Assembly (NCBI GenBank): GCA_965249965.1
Contig: OZ252262.1
Coordinates: 124,001 to 188,000 of the forward strand
Direction of reading: 5' to 3'
DNA from: HXMU1420-13 sp965249965
GTDB taxonomy: Bacteria; Bacteroidota; Rhodothermia; Balneolales; Balneolaceae
Length of the DNA stretch: 64,000 nt
Shown: positions 1 through 8,973 of the stretch, piece after piece
Layout of the letters: every line of letters begins with the position of its first letter
How positions within the stretch are numbered: the first letter of the stretch is position 1
The notes under the pieces: model-generated
Told to the model about the DNA's origin: nothing
Database searches by the model: none
What the model saw: the letters and a program-made list of their open reading frames with translations, nothing else
Position numbers and translations under genes: made by a program

Positions 1-45
1 GACTTAATTCTTCAATACAACAAATCACTTCAAATATTTATTGTA

Positions 46-777
46 TTGAAAAGAACATTCCCAGTATTCATCCTGTCCATTTCGGCTATAATCATCGCAT
101 TAATTCTTACATCCAGTTTCTTAAATCGTAATCGTCCCGATCAAATTATCCATGTGACCGGGCTGGGTTCAAAGAATTTTAAATCGGATTTAATTGTGTG
201 GTCGGGTTCCTTTAACCGTAAGCAAATGAAACTTGCCGATGCTTATGATCTAATTAAACGTGACATGGAAGTTATCCGCGAATACCTTGGGAGTAAAGGA
301 GTTCAAGATTCTGAAATAGCTTTTTCTTCAGTATCTATCAATAAAGAGACAAAGAGCTTGTATGATGAAGATGGAGATTATCAGGGATCAGAATTTACCG
401 GATTTAGACTTACCCAAACACTAACGTTAGAATCCATGCGGGTTGATGATATTGAACAGCTTTCGCGAGATATCAGTGAAATTATCAATGAGGGAGTTGA
501 ATTCTATAGCCATTCACCTAGTTACTATTATACCAAACTAGCTGAGCTTAAAATTGAAATGGTGGCAGCTGCAACCGAAGATGCACGAATCCGTGCCGAA
601 CAAATTGCATTCAATTCTGCTGCGGAGTTGGGAAATTTAAAGAAAGCACAGATGGGGGTGTTTCAAATTATTGCACAGAATTCTAATGAAGATTATAGCT
701 GGGGTGGATCATTCAACACATCCTCGAAAATGAAAGCAGCGACGATCACTATGAGATTACAATTTGGGATTGATTAA
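46..777 (+). CDS. SIMPL (DUF541) domain membrane-anchored protein
   Basis: A 243-residue protein with one N-terminal hydrophobic segment (about residues 5-26, signal anchor) followed by a SIMPL/DUF541-type domain, recognised by the IHVTGLGSKNF start strand and alternating strand/helix pattern. The family is periplasmic and often of unknown role. The start is TTG; no better ATG lies upstream inside the window and no Shine-Dalgarno is obvious. The next gene follows after about 50 bases. The family call is fairly safe; the biological function is not known. Confidence 0.75.
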   Translation: MKRTFPVFILSISAIIIALILTSSFLNRNRPDQIIHVTGLGSKNFKSDLIVWSGSFNRKQMKLADAYDLIKRDMEVIREYLGSKGVQDSEIAFSSVSINKETKSLYDEDGDYQGSEFTGFRLTQTLTLESMRVDDIEQLSRDISEIINEGVEFYSHSPSYYYTKLAELKIEMVAAATEDARIRAEQIAFNSAAELGNLKKAQMGVFQIIAQNSNEDYSWGGSFNTSSKMKAATITMRLQFGID

Positions 778-825
778 GAACTTAAATCGTTGTTTACTTC
801 TTACTACAAAAAATGGGGTATTTCA

Positions 826-1431
826 ATGAAAAAAATCTGGCTTTTTGTCATTTTATTTGGAGCAGTTTCAACTTCTACATTTGCTCAGGTTAAACCAATT
901 ACATCAGATTATAACTCGGTAGAATTAGCTAGGTTTGCCAGCGAAGCTCAATTTAAAAATCCAAATTCTGCTATGTGGATTTCAATCGGAGCAACGTTTA
1001 CATCCTATATAGTTGGACCACTTCTTATGTCGGCAGGGTCGTTTGCAGCTGTTTCTGCAGGTTTTTTTGTGATAATTGTAGCTCCTTCAACCGGGTATAT
1101 ATACATAGATAATAAACGTGAGTTTTGGCGGAACTCAGGAGCCCGTTTTTTAGGCGTTTCACTGGCTGCTATCGGAACTACCATTTTGTTTGTATCTGCA
1201 TTCGAGTCTATTGGAAGCTCTGAATCATCGGGTGGTGTAGATGAAGTTCTGGGTTCTGTTTTGGTATTAGGAGGTGTTGGTTTATTCGTATACAGTACGT
1301 TTCGCGATTTTATTCATGTAAGAAGGAAAACAAAAGAGTACAATAATTCCCTCGTTCAATCGGTGAATATTCAACCTGTAATTGACCCGATTAACAGCAC
1401 AGTTGGACTCGGATTTCGACTGAATTTTTAA
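826..1431 (+). CDS. Hypothetical secreted/membrane protein
   Basis: About 201 residues from the ATG at 826; a TTG at 790 would add 12 residues before an otherwise clean signal peptide (MKKIWLFVILFGAVSTSTFAQ minus its last residue is the leader, cut near Ala-Gln), so 826 is preferred. After the leader there are three further hydrophobic stretches (MWISIGATFTSYIVGPLL, the region around AAIGTTILFVSAF, and SVLVLGGVGLFVYSTF) and a C-terminal end LGFRLNF that resembles an outer-membrane terminal strand. I do not recognise a family. It sits between the SIMPL gene and osmC on the same strand. Confidence 0.6.
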   Translation: MKKIWLFVILFGAVSTSTFAQVKPITSDYNSVELARFASEAQFKNPNSAMWISIGATFTSYIVGPLLMSAGSFAAVSAGFFVIIVAPSTGYIYIDNKREFWRNSGARFLGVSLAAIGTTILFVSAFESIGSSESSGGVDEVLGSVLVLGGVGLFVYSTFRDFIHVRRKTKEYNNSLVQSVNIQPVIDPINSTVGLGFRLNF

Positions 1432-1469
1432 TCATACCTATCATTATCTTTAGCAAAAAAGGAGTTTAA

Positions 1470-1895
1470 ATGGACGTTAAAGTAGATGTTAATTGGTTAG
1501 CTGAAGGATATCATTTCGAAGCGGGCAACGAGCAGGGCGGGCTTATCCGTATTGATGGAAACACGAATGCTGGGGGATTGGAATCTGGAATGAGCCCGAT
1601 GCAAATGCTTTTAGCCGGAGCCGCCGGATGTAGCGCCATTGATGTAATTTCTATTCTAGAAAAACAACGTCAGGATTTAAAATCTCTAACCGTTGACGTT
1701 ACCGGAGATCGCGTAAAACTGGATGCCGGTTATTCTGAGTATAAAAGTATCCACATGCACTTCACGCTATCAGGTAATTTAGAGGAGAAAAAAGTAGCTC
1801 GGGCGCTAGAATTATCGATAACCAAATATTGCTCCGTTTCTAAATCATTAGAAAAAACCAGTGCGATCAGTTACGACTTTACAATTATCAATTAA
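1470..1895 (+). CDS. OsmC family protein
   Basis: A 141-residue OsmC/YhfA-like protein. Cys54 lies in AAGCSAIDV and Cys121 in KYCSVSKSL, the paired cysteines typical of this peroxiredoxin-like family, which reduces organic hydroperoxides or acts on other thiol chemistry in the cytoplasm. The YhfA branch fits best by its short length. An AAGGAG ribosome site at about 1459-1464 sets the ATG start. The stop codon is embedded in a long inverted repeat shared with the convergent M28 gene. Confidence 0.85.
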   Translation: MDVKVDVNWLAEGYHFEAGNEQGGLIRIDGNTNAGGLESGMSPMQMLLAGAAGCSAIDVISILEKQRQDLKSLTVDVTGDRVKLDAGYSEYKSIHMHFTLSGNLEEKKVARALELSITKYCSVSKSLEKTSAISYDFTIIN

Positions 1896-1935
1896 GAATG
1901 AATCAATTATTAATGCTATTGCATTCTTAATTGAT
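1887..1935. terminator. 14-bp perfect inverted repeat across two convergent stops
   Basis: The arms ATCAATTAAGAATG (1887-1900) and CATTCTTAATTGAT (1922-1935) are perfect complements with a 21-base loop. The left arm contains the end of osmC and the right arm the end of the convergent M28 gene; both proteins end Ile-Asn-stop from the same nine bases. The stem is AT-rich and lacks a strong T tract, so a shared bidirectional terminator or mRNA 3'-end stabiliser is inferred, not shown. Confidence 0.55.
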
Positions 1936-2820
1936 TAAATATTCATCCATCGCTAAAACGGCATTCAAAATAACCTCAACACTACTTTTGTAGAATTCCT
2001 GAGGGATAGTTTCGAATTCATCGGTGTGTTGATGGTAATGCTCGTGGTCTTCTACACCGAAGTATAAAAATGGTATCCCTTTCCTGAAAAACGCACCATG
2101 ATCGGAGGCGTAGGTCCAGTCATTATTGCCATCTTCAGGTCGGTCATGCCCAAATAAAAGAGTGATCTCTCCTGTCTCAATTAGTTCAAGAACAGGTAAA
2201 AACTCCGGGAAATGAAAGGTACCAACAGCATACAGTTCATTTTTTTGGTTTTGAGCAATCATATCCATGTTGATATTCAATTTCACTTTATTCATAAAAG
2301 TAGAATCGTTTGCTAAAGCAACAGCACCATTTAATCCACCTTCTTCTGCGTCAAGAGCAGCAAAAACCATAGTATGCGTTGGAGGAACCTGACTGTAATA
2401 ATCCACCAGTGCTAACAAACCGGCTGTACCTGAAGCATTATCATCAGCTCCATTAAAAATTAAACTATCTCGTACACCAAGGTGATCGTAATGAGCGGTA
2501 ATTAAAATAACTTCTTCCCTCGATCCGGGAATTTGTCCGATTATATTAATTCCCTCATACTCTTCTCCTCTCCTTTGAAATATAAACGAATGATTATACG
2601 CTCCTTGAAAAGGTTCTGCTTCGATTTCTTCAAAACGATTCAATAAATAAGCTTGCGCCTTGGCGCTTCCCTCGCTTCCCACATATCTGCCTTCCAGTTC
2701 ATCGGAAGATAAATATTCAATATCTGCGATTAGTTGATCGGTATTTAAAGCAATTTCCGGAGTAGATGAACATCCAACAACAAAAAGGAAAAGTGCAGCG
2801 ATTGAATTTATATTATGCAT
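1927..2820 (-). CDS. M28 family metallopeptidase lipoprotein
   Basis: About 297 residues from the ATG at 2820. A start at 2868 would put 16 residues before the lipoprotein leader MHNINSIAALFLFVVGCSS, so 2820 is chosen; the lipid-attachment Cys is residue 17. Zinc-site motifs of M28 aminopeptidases are present in order: AHYDHLG (about residue 109), GADDNASG (about 125), DAEEGG (about 157) and a histidine-rich C-terminal segment (HEHYHQHTDEFET). It is predicted to sit on the cell envelope and release N-terminal amino acids from peptides. It lies downstream of gap on the same strand, but a terminator separates them. Confidence 0.88.
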   Translation of the reverse strand: MHNINSIAALFLFVVGCSSTPEIALNTDQLIADIEYLSSDELEGRYVGSEGSAKAQAYLLNRFEEIEAEPFQGAYNHSFIFQRRGEEYEGINIIGQIPGSREEVILITAHYDHLGVRDSLIFNGADDNASGTAGLLALVDYYSQVPPTHTMVFAALDAEEGGLNGAVALANDSTFMNKVKLNINMDMIAQNQKNELYAVGTFHFPEFLPVLELIETGEITLLFGHDRPEDGNNDWTYASDHGAFFRKGIPFLYFGVEDHEHYHQHTDEFETIPQEFYKSSVEVILNAVLAMDEYLIN

Positions 2821-2901
2821 GGAAGAATTTTTTAATCCGAAGGTAGTCACGTGTGGTAACGCGCTCAATGGGAAAATTATATTTTACAATTACCGGGATG
2901 T

Positions 2902-2938
2902 ATAAAAAAAGCCCATCCTAATAAAGAATGGGCTTTAT
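2902..2938 (-). terminator. Rho-independent terminator of gap
   Basis: The arms AAAGCCCAT (2908-2916) and ATGGGCTTT (2928-2936) form a hairpin. Read on the minus strand, it is followed by a run of seven T. It lies 20 bases after the gap stop codon. Confidence 0.85.
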
Positions 2939-2957
2939 AAAAAAGGCGGATTGTTAA

Positions 2958-3956
2958 TTATCCAATTCTTTTAACTAGGTCAGCGGTTCTGGCTGCATAG
3001 CCTGCTTCGTTATCGTACCAGCCAATAACTTTAACTAAGTTGCCATCAACTTTTGTAATCTGAGCATCAAAAATATTTGAATGCGGATCACCTACGATAT
3101 CAGAAGAAACAATAGGCTCTTCAGTGTAACGAAGAATACCTTTTAGTGAACCTTCAGAAGCTGCTTTAAATGCTGCGTTGATTTCTTCCGCAGTAGTTTC
3201 TTTTTCAACTTCACAAACAAAATCAGTTAATGATCCAGTTGGGGTAGGCACACGAACTGCACCACCATCCAATTTTCCATTAAGATGCGGAAGCACTAAA
3301 CCAACTGCTTTTGCAGCACCGGTTGAAGTTGGGATGATATTAACTGCTGCAGCACGGGCACGACGTAAATCACGGTGTGGTGCATCTAATATTCTTTGAT
3401 CGCCGGTGTAGGCGTGAATAGTAGTCATGAATCCTTTTTTGATTCCTACTAGATCATCAATAACCTTCGCCATCGGCGCAAGGCAGTTTGTTGTACAGGA
3501 TGCATTTGAAAAAATAGTCGTTTCATCATCAATCTGATCATCGTTTACACCTAAAACCACTGTTTTTACATCGCCTTTTGCAGGTGCAGAAATTACTACT
3601 TTCTTCGCTCCGGCTTCGATGTGTTTTCCTGCGGTATCAGCTGAATTGAAAAAACCAGTAGATTCGATAACCACGTCAACTCCAAGTGCTCCCCAATTCA
3701 AATTTGCAGGATCTCTTTCTGCAGTAACTTTAAAAGAAAGATGATCAATAGTTATAGTATCACCATCAGAAGAAACATTACCCTTATAAGTTCCCTGAGA
3801 TGAATCGTATTTAAAAAGATGTGCTAAAGTAGCTGTATCAGTTAAATCATTTACACCAACAATATCGATGTCATCTTTGTAATTCGCGATAATGGCGCGA
3901 GTAACCATTCGGCCAATCCGACCAAAACCGTTAATTCCAACCTTAATTTTTGACAT
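2958..3956 (-). CDS. gap: Type I glyceraldehyde-3-phosphate dehydrogenase
   Basis: A 332-residue NAD-dependent GAPDH of glycolysis/gluconeogenesis. The Rossmann start IKVGINGFGRIGR is at residues 4-16, the catalytic Cys154 in SNASCTTNCLAP, and the catalytic His181 in TTIHAYTGD. The length is normal for the family. The ATG at 3956 is preceded by AGAGGA at a good distance; a TTG six bases further upstream is less likely. It is divergent from the P5C dehydrogenase gene, with a Bacteroidetes-like promoter candidate at 4046-4076, and ends at a clear terminator. Confidence 0.98.
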   Translation of the reverse strand: MSKIKVGINGFGRIGRMVTRAIIANYKDDIDIVGVNDLTDTATLAHLFKYDSSQGTYKGNVSSDGDTITIDHLSFKVTAERDPANLNWGALGVDVVIESTGFFNSADTAGKHIEAGAKKVVISAPAKGDVKTVVLGVNDDQIDDETTIFSNASCTTNCLAPMAKVIDDLVGIKKGFMTTIHAYTGDQRILDAPHRDLRRARAAAVNIIPTSTGAAKAVGLVLPHLNGKLDGGAVRVPTPTGSLTDFVCEVEKETTAEEINAAFKAASEGSLKGILRYTEEPIVSSDIVGDPHSNIFDAQITKVDGNLVKVIGWYDNEAGYAARTADLVKRIG

Positions 3957-4045
3957 TTCCAATCCTCTGTTAATTAATTATTTGAAAGATCGTTTAATTC
4001 TGAAAAGCGAACTTAAGACCTCCATATAAAGTTCTCATGAAGTTG

Positions 4046-4076
4046 CAAAACTACCACTACTAAGCCCCATTTTCAA
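4046..4076 (-). promoter_or_regulatory. Candidate -33/-7 promoter of gap
   Basis: On the minus strand TAGTTTTG (4053-4046) fits the Bacteroidetes -7 element TAnnTTTG. A TTG (4076-4074) lies 20 bases upstream of it. The gap start codon is about 90 bases downstream. The match is by eye only. Confidence 0.4.
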
Positions 4077-4112
4077 TGCTTTTACAGCAACATAACTTTT
4101 GCTATTCATATC

Positions 4113-4145
4113 TTTGAGATGGGAGCGCTTTTCTGCGTATATTTG
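4113..4145 (+). promoter_or_regulatory. Candidate -33/-7 promoter of P5C dehydrogenase
   Basis: TTTG (4113-4116) and TATATTTG (4138-4145) match TTTG and TAnnTTTG with a 21-base spacer, near the 19-20 reported for Bacteroidetes housekeeping promoters. The start codon at 4207 is about 60 bases downstream. Confidence 0.4.
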
Positions 4146-4206
4146 CCACCCGCCAAAAAAATTCTAATAAATCTGTTTACTAACCGGACTTAAATAAAGG
4201 ATAAAA

Positions 4207-5820
4207 ATGTCTGACTTAACCCTTGAAAAATTTAAAAACGAAGAATATCTCGATTTTAACGACCCAACCATTGATGCAGCCCAAAAGAAAGCACTCGAAG
4301 AAGCGCGCGCTAATTTTGGTAAAGAGCATGATATGTACATCAATGGAGAATGGGTAAAAGGTGATTCCGGCACCATCGAAAGCATCAACCCCTCCAATAC
4401 CAACGAAGTAATCGGAACTTTTCAAATGGCAAGTACAGCTCAGGCATTAGGTGCATTAGATAGTGCCTGGGCAGCGTTCGAAAGCTGGCAGTATGTTCCG
4501 GCCTTGGAACGAGCTGAATATCTGTTAAAAGCAGCTGACGTGGTTAAAAGACGCCGACTCGAAATTAACGCCTGGATGATCAGCGAAGCTGGTAAAAATT
4601 ATCTGGAAGCAGATGCTGATACAGCTGAAGGTATCGACTTTCTGATTTACTATGCCTACGAAGCCTTACGTTTAGATGCAGGAATGCCTGTTAAGGATTC
4701 CTGGGGTGATAACAACAAAACTATTTATATGCCGATAGGCGCAGGTGTTTCCATATCACCATGGAACTTCCCGTTTGCTATCACATTAGGTATGGCTGCT
4801 GCACCCATTGTAGCCGGTAATACCGTAGTAGCAAAACCAGCACCCGATACTCCTAAAATGGGACATATAATTGCCGAGATTTTTGAAGAAGTTGGATTAC
4901 CAAAAGGCGTATTTAACTACGTTACAGGTGACAACATGGAAGTAGGTGAAGCTTTGACAACAAGCCCAAAAACCAGGTTTATATCTTTCACCGGTTCAAA
5001 AGCAGTTGGCCTTCACATTTCAGAAATAGCCGGGAAAGTGGTAGAAGGTCAGCATTTCTTAAAACGTCTCGTGTGCGAGCTTGGTGGCAAGAATGCTACC
5101 ATTGTTGATGAAGACGCCGATCTGGATTTAGCTGCTTCAGAAATTGTTAAAGGCGCATTTGGTTTTCAGGGACAAAAATGTTCTGCAGGTTCCAGAACCA
5201 TTGTTGTAGAAAGTGTGTACGACGAAGTACTTGAAAAGGTAGTTGAACACACTAAAGCGTTAAAAGTTGGAGACTCGAAAGATAACCATCCTTCAGGTCC
5301 GGTTGTTAACCAGGCAGCGGTCGACAAAATCATGAGTTACATTGAAATTGGTAAGTCTGAAGGTCGTCTTATGGTTGGCGGTAAACGCGCTGATACAGAA
5401 AATCCAGGTCATTATATCGAACCTACTGTTTTTGCCGATATTGCTGAAGATGCAAGAATTGCGCAAGAAGAAATTTTCGGTCCGGTTACAGCATTTATCA
5501 AAGCTAAAGACACTTCTGATGCACTAAGAATTGCGAATAGCACGCAATATGGTTTAACTGGAGCATTTTTCAGTAAAGACCCTAAAAAGCTTGAACGCGC
5601 TTTGCGTGAATTCCGGGTTGGAAACCTTTATATCAACAGAAAATGTACCGGTGCCCTTGTAGGCGCTCAACCTTTTGGTGGATTTAATATGAGTGGAACC
5701 GACGCAAAGGCAGGTGGTCGCGATTATCTGTTGTATTTCTTACAACCCAAATCGATGACGGTTCGCCCTCAGGAAGGGGTAGATATGAACTTGCCAAAGT
5801 TCACTTATACGAAATCATAA
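4207..5820 (+). CDS. rocA: L-glutamate gamma-semialdehyde (P5C) dehydrogenase
   Basis: A 537-residue aldehyde dehydrogenase of the RocA type, oxidising pyrroline-5-carboxylate/glutamate semialdehyde to glutamate with NAD, the second step of proline and arginine degradation. The catalytic Cys325 is in FGFQGQKCSAGSR and the general base Glu291 in CELGGKN; the N-terminal region before the ALDH core is as long as in RocA proteins. It is a stand-alone enzyme without the PutA proline dehydrogenase domain, and no proline dehydrogenase is nearby. AAAGGA precedes the ATG. A strong terminator follows at 5825-5860. Confidence 0.93.
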   Translation: MSDLTLEKFKNEEYLDFNDPTIDAAQKKALEEARANFGKEHDMYINGEWVKGDSGTIESINPSNTNEVIGTFQMASTAQALGALDSAWAAFESWQYVPALERAEYLLKAADVVKRRRLEINAWMISEAGKNYLEADADTAEGIDFLIYYAYEALRLDAGMPVKDSWGDNNKTIYMPIGAGVSISPWNFPFAITLGMAAAPIVAGNTVVAKPAPDTPKMGHIIAEIFEEVGLPKGVFNYVTGDNMEVGEALTTSPKTRFISFTGSKAVGLHISEIAGKVVEGQHFLKRLVCELGGKNATIVDEDADLDLAASEIVKGAFGFQGQKCSAGSRTIVVESVYDEVLEKVVEHTKALKVGDSKDNHPSGPVVNQAAVDKIMSYIEIGKSEGRLMVGGKRADTENPGHYIEPTVFADIAEDARIAQEEIFGPVTAFIKAKDTSDALRIANSTQYGLTGAFFSKDPKKLERALREFRVGNLYINRKCTGALVGAQPFGGFNMSGTDAKAGGRDYLLYFLQPKSMTVRPQEGVDMNLPKFTYTKS

Positions 5821-5824
5821 TTTC

Positions 5825-5860
5825 AAAGCCCGTATTACTTGCCAATACGGGCTTTTTTTT
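5825..5860 (+). terminator. Rho-independent terminator of P5C dehydrogenase gene
   Basis: The 12-bp arms AAAGCCCGTATT (5825-5836) and AATACGGGCTTT (5844-5855) enclose a 7-base loop and are followed by a T run. Confidence 0.92.
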
Positions 5861-5892
5861 GCTTTATTTGCTAGCAAACATAATTGACAATC

Positions 5893-6702
5893 ATGAGCGA
5901 TCGACTATTCTCTGAGGAAGAAATTCAGAAAATCATAAAACGAGCAGCTGAACTTCAAAAAGAAGAACAGAATTCTGTTGTTAACAAATCGGGCCTTACA
6001 ATAGAAGAATTGATGACTATTGGATCGGATGCAGGAATAGACATGCAGCACATTCAGGTTGCCGCTATGGAATACAGCGAAAAAAAAGTAACCCGGCACT
6101 CTGGGTTTACCGATACTCATATTTTTGAAGAAAGAGATATCGAAACAGATGTTGACGAAAATTTAATCTGGGATGAAATACGAGCTGAATTGCGCCATAA
6201 TTTGGGAACCGGAGAAATGTTCGGAGCCATCAAAGAACATCCAACACAAAAAGAATGGAGCCATAGAAGTTTATCCGGTATTGAAACTATAGCCAGCTTA
6301 TCTCCACGACCAAATGGAGTAAAATTACGAATCTCACAGCGTGTTGGATTAGCGAGTTCACTTACCGAAGGTGTACTTTATGGAGGAGTTTTAAGTTTAA
6401 TTGGATTCTCTTTTGGATTTGCATTTCTTGATCCTTCATTCTATCAGGCAACCGCATTATTTGCTTCTCTTCTCGTTGTATTCTCGATTCTGGTTTACAC
6501 TCTGGATGTGGCCTGGCGGAAAAAGAAACTACGCCAACTTTCTACGATGATTGATAAAATGGTAGAACAATTTCCGGCAAGATCAGCCCATTCTGAAAAA
6601 CAGAACGAAACCGGGCAAATAAAAATAGAAGACGAGACCGTTTATTCTTCAAATGAAGATAACTCATCAAATAATAAGACATCCGACAAACAGAAATCTT
6701 AG
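5893..6702 (+). CDS. Hypothetical protein with two membrane helices
   Basis: About 269 residues from the ATG at 5893 (a TTG at 5884 is the alternative). The N-terminal region is a soluble helical segment beginning with the FSEEEIQKIIKRAAELQ pattern, which I have the impression of seeing at the start of other conserved unknowns from FCB bacteria. Two membrane helices follow around residues 160-205 (SLTEGVLYGGVLSLIGFSF and the TALFASLLVVFSILVYTL stretch). The C-terminus is polar and low-complexity, rich in Asn, Ser and Glu. It overlaps the convergent ankyrin gene by four bases. No function can be assigned. Confidence 0.6.
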   Translation: MSDRLFSEEEIQKIIKRAAELQKEEQNSVVNKSGLTIEELMTIGSDAGIDMQHIQVAAMEYSEKKVTRHSGFTDTHIFEERDIETDVDENLIWDEIRAELRHNLGTGEMFGAIKEHPTQKEWSHRSLSGIETIASLSPRPNGVKLRISQRVGLASSLTEGVLYGGVLSLIGFSFGFAFLDPSFYQATALFASLLVVFSILVYTLDVAWRKKKLRQLSTMIDKMVEQFPARSAHSEKQNETGQIKIEDETVYSSNEDNSSNNKTSDKQKS

Positions 6703-7406
6703 TCGAGGTCTTCTTTAATATCATCGGGCATATCGTCATCCTCATCTGCAGGTAAATCATCCACATCGGGGGTGTCATCTATAACTAGATCATCTTCGTC
6801 GTCATCAATTGGGTCGGCCTGCTTTTCTTTCTTAGGTTTTGCGATGTAATTAGCCCCAGCACGTTTTAACATCATGGCAATATCTGCCTGATCGTTTTCG
6901 GTGGCGATGGTCATTGCAGTATCGCCATTTTTGTCTTTTAAGAAGAGATTGGTTCCCTGCTCCATCAAATATTTAACCGTATCGGTATGCCCGTTTTTTG
7001 CAGCTACCATTAAGGCCGTGTGCCCCCATCTTTGTTGATAATCAACATCAGCACCTTTTTCTACCAATAGTTTTACTGCCTCAATGTTTCCAGTTCGTGC
7101 AGCAACAATCAGTGCAATAGAACTTACTTTTACACCTTTACTGAAGAAGTAGTTCATCATCTCGAGGTTACCAACTTCGGCTGCTCTTTGAAGTGCCGTC
7201 CCTCCCATTTTTGTTTGGATATTTAAATCCGCGCCATAATCACCTAAAAACTTAACGATATCAAAATGATTTTTTTCAGCAGCCACAATAACTGCCGAGG
7301 CTCCACTGCTGTTCACAGTGTTTAGATCAACCCCGTTTTTAAAGCACAGTTTTACGGCTTCCAGGTCACCATTTTTTGCAGCTGTAAGTATCTCTAATGC
7401 ATCCAT
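6699..7406 (-). CDS. Ankyrin repeat protein
   Basis: A 235-residue protein made of about five or six ankyrin repeats; examples are GHTALMVAAKNGHTDTVKYL, GDTAMTIATENDQADIAMML and GGTALQRAAEVGNLEMMNYF. An acidic tail rich in Asp/Glu closes the protein (roughly residues 200-235). There is no signal peptide, so a cytoplasmic protein-binding scaffold is inferred. The partner is unknown. The stop overlaps the stop of the convergent unknown gene by four bases. Confidence 0.88.
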   Translation of the reverse strand: MDALEILTAAKNGDLEAVKLCFKNGVDLNTVNSSGASAVIVAAEKNHFDIVKFLGDYGADLNIQTKMGGTALQRAAEVGNLEMMNYFFSKGVKVSSIALIVAARTGNIEAVKLLVEKGADVDYQQRWGHTALMVAAKNGHTDTVKYLMEQGTNLFLKDKNGDTAMTIATENDQADIAMMLKRAGANYIAKPKKEKQADPIDDDEDDLVIDDTPDVDDLPADEDDDMPDDIKEDLD

Positions 7407-7477
7407 CTCTTAATCCAATTTGATTAGCGAGATAATAAAAAACAGTACGTGTAAGTCAAACAATTAAATGAATAACT

Positions 7478-8392
7478 TTATGTTAGGTTCCCCTCTAGTG
7501 TATTACCCTTTAGAAATTGTGCGACATCCATTCTTCGTTTGCCGGGAAGCTGAATTTCGAGTAATTCAATGGTTCCATCCAAACAACCCACTAGCAGTTT
7601 TTCGGTTTTTACAAGTAATTCGCCTTCATCAATGTGTGCGAATGGACCCGGTTTTGCGCGGTATATATTTATCTTTTCACCGTTCAAGCTTGCCCAAGCC
7701 GTTGGAAATGGACTCAATCCTCGAATATGATTGTGAATTTCGTCAGCGGATTTTGAAAAGTCTATATGTGTATGTTCTTTAAATATTTTGGGTGCGGGCG
7801 AGGCGTCTGCATCATTTTGTGTAATTGCAGTGTATTCGCCCTTTTCAATTAATTTTACCGCTCTGAGAAGCGTTTCACTTCCCAGATTCATTAATCGATG
7901 GTATACCTGCCCGGTATTTTCTTCCCAACCAATCTCAGTTTCGGTTTGTAGTATAATTTTCCCGGTATCAACTTTCTCATCAAGAAAGAAAATGGTACAC
8001 CCTGTTTTTTCTTCGCCATTAATAATCGCCCAATGTATAGGTGCCGCTCCTCGATATTTAGGTAAGAGTGAGGCATGTAGATTCACCGAACCAATTTTCG
8101 GAATTTCCAGCACTTTCTTTGGTAGAATTCTAAATGCCACTACAACAAATAAGTCAGGTTGCAGATCTTTTAGTTGATCACTAAATGTTTCTGAGGATAA
8201 ATCTTCAACTTCAATAACAGGCAGACCAAGTTCGAGTGCTTTTTCTTTTACCGGAGTTGGCGAAGTCTTACTCCCTCGCCCTCGACGTTTATCGATATTT
8301 GTAACTACAGCAGAAATTTTATGACCCGATTTATGCAGAGATTCCAAACTAGGAACTGCAAAATCCGGCGAACCCATAAATACAATGTTCAT
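7478..8392 (-). CDS. fmt: Methionyl-tRNA formyltransferase
   Basis: A 304-residue enzyme that formylates Met-tRNAfMet from 10-formyl-THF for translation initiation. The catalytic triad is visible: Asn104 and His106 in VNLHASLLPKYRGAAP, and Asp142 in KVDTGKI. The C-terminal OB-like tRNA-binding domain is present. It lies seven bases downstream of def on the same strand, the usual def-fmt pairing, so formylation and deformylation are probably co-transcribed. Confidence 0.97.
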   Translation of the reverse strand: MNIVFMGSPDFAVPSLESLHKSGHKISAVVTNIDKRRGRGSKTSPTPVKEKALELGLPVIEVEDLSSETFSDQLKDLQPDLFVVVAFRILPKKVLEIPKIGSVNLHASLLPKYRGAAPIHWAIINGEEKTGCTIFFLDEKVDTGKIILQTETEIGWEENTGQVYHRLMNLGSETLLRAVKLIEKGEYTAITQNDADASPAPKIFKEHTHIDFSKSADEIHNHIRGLSPFPTAWASLNGEKINIYRAKPGPFAHIDEGELLVKTEKLLVGCLDGTIELLEIQLPGKRRMDVAQFLKGNTLEGNLT

Positions 8393-8399
8393 TTGAATT

Positions 8400-8957
8400 C
8401 TATTCTTCCTTTAGGCGAATGGGATAACTGGTTTCACGTTCCCCTCGCTCTATTTCTTTCAGATCAGCTTTATGCATTCTACGCCGGAATGCGCTCAGGT
8501 AATCAATAAAAAGCACCCCTTGAAGATGGTCGTATTCGTGTTGAATCACACGAGAAATCCAACCGGAAAACTCCTCTGTTCTATCATTAAAATTCTGATC
8601 TTTATATTTAACGATAATGGTATCGGGCCTGCTTACTTTGTCTGTAACATGTGGGATGCTAAGACAGCCCTCATCCATCGCTACTTTTTCACCCTTTTTC
8701 TCAACAATTTCCGGATTGATGAACGCTAAAGGACCAGGTGCTTCTTCATCTTCTTCAATCATTGCATCGGCATCCATCACAAAAATGCTTTGAGAAACAC
8801 CAACTTGAGGAGCGGCCAAGCCGACGCCGTCAGAATTATACATGGTTTCAAACATATCCTGAATAAAGTCTTTCACTTCATTTGTTAATTCCTGAACGGG
8901 TTCCGTTTTTTGACGAAGAATTGGATCGTTATACGTTACTATCGGTAAAATCGGCAT
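8400..8957 (-). CDS. def: Peptide deformylase
   Basis: A 185-residue metalloenzyme removing the formyl group from nascent proteins. All three family motifs are present: GVGLAAPQVG (residues 44-53), EGCLSIP (96-102, metal ligand Cys98) and QHEYDHLQG (139-147, ligands His140 and His144, catalytic Glu141). The central acidic insertion around residues 66-75 resembles longer Bacteroidetes-type versions. It sits between ruvX (16-base gap) and fmt (7-base gap). Confidence 0.97.
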   Translation of the reverse strand: MPILPIVTYNDPILRQKTEPVQELTNEVKDFIQDMFETMYNSDGVGLAAPQVGVSQSIFVMDADAMIEEDEEAPGPLAFINPEIVEKKGEKVAMDEGCLSIPHVTDKVSRPDTIIVKYKDQNFNDRTEEFSGWISRVIQHEYDHLQGVLFIDYLSAFRRRMHKADLKEIERGERETSYPIRLKEE

Positions 8958-8973
8958 TACAATGCAATTATTA

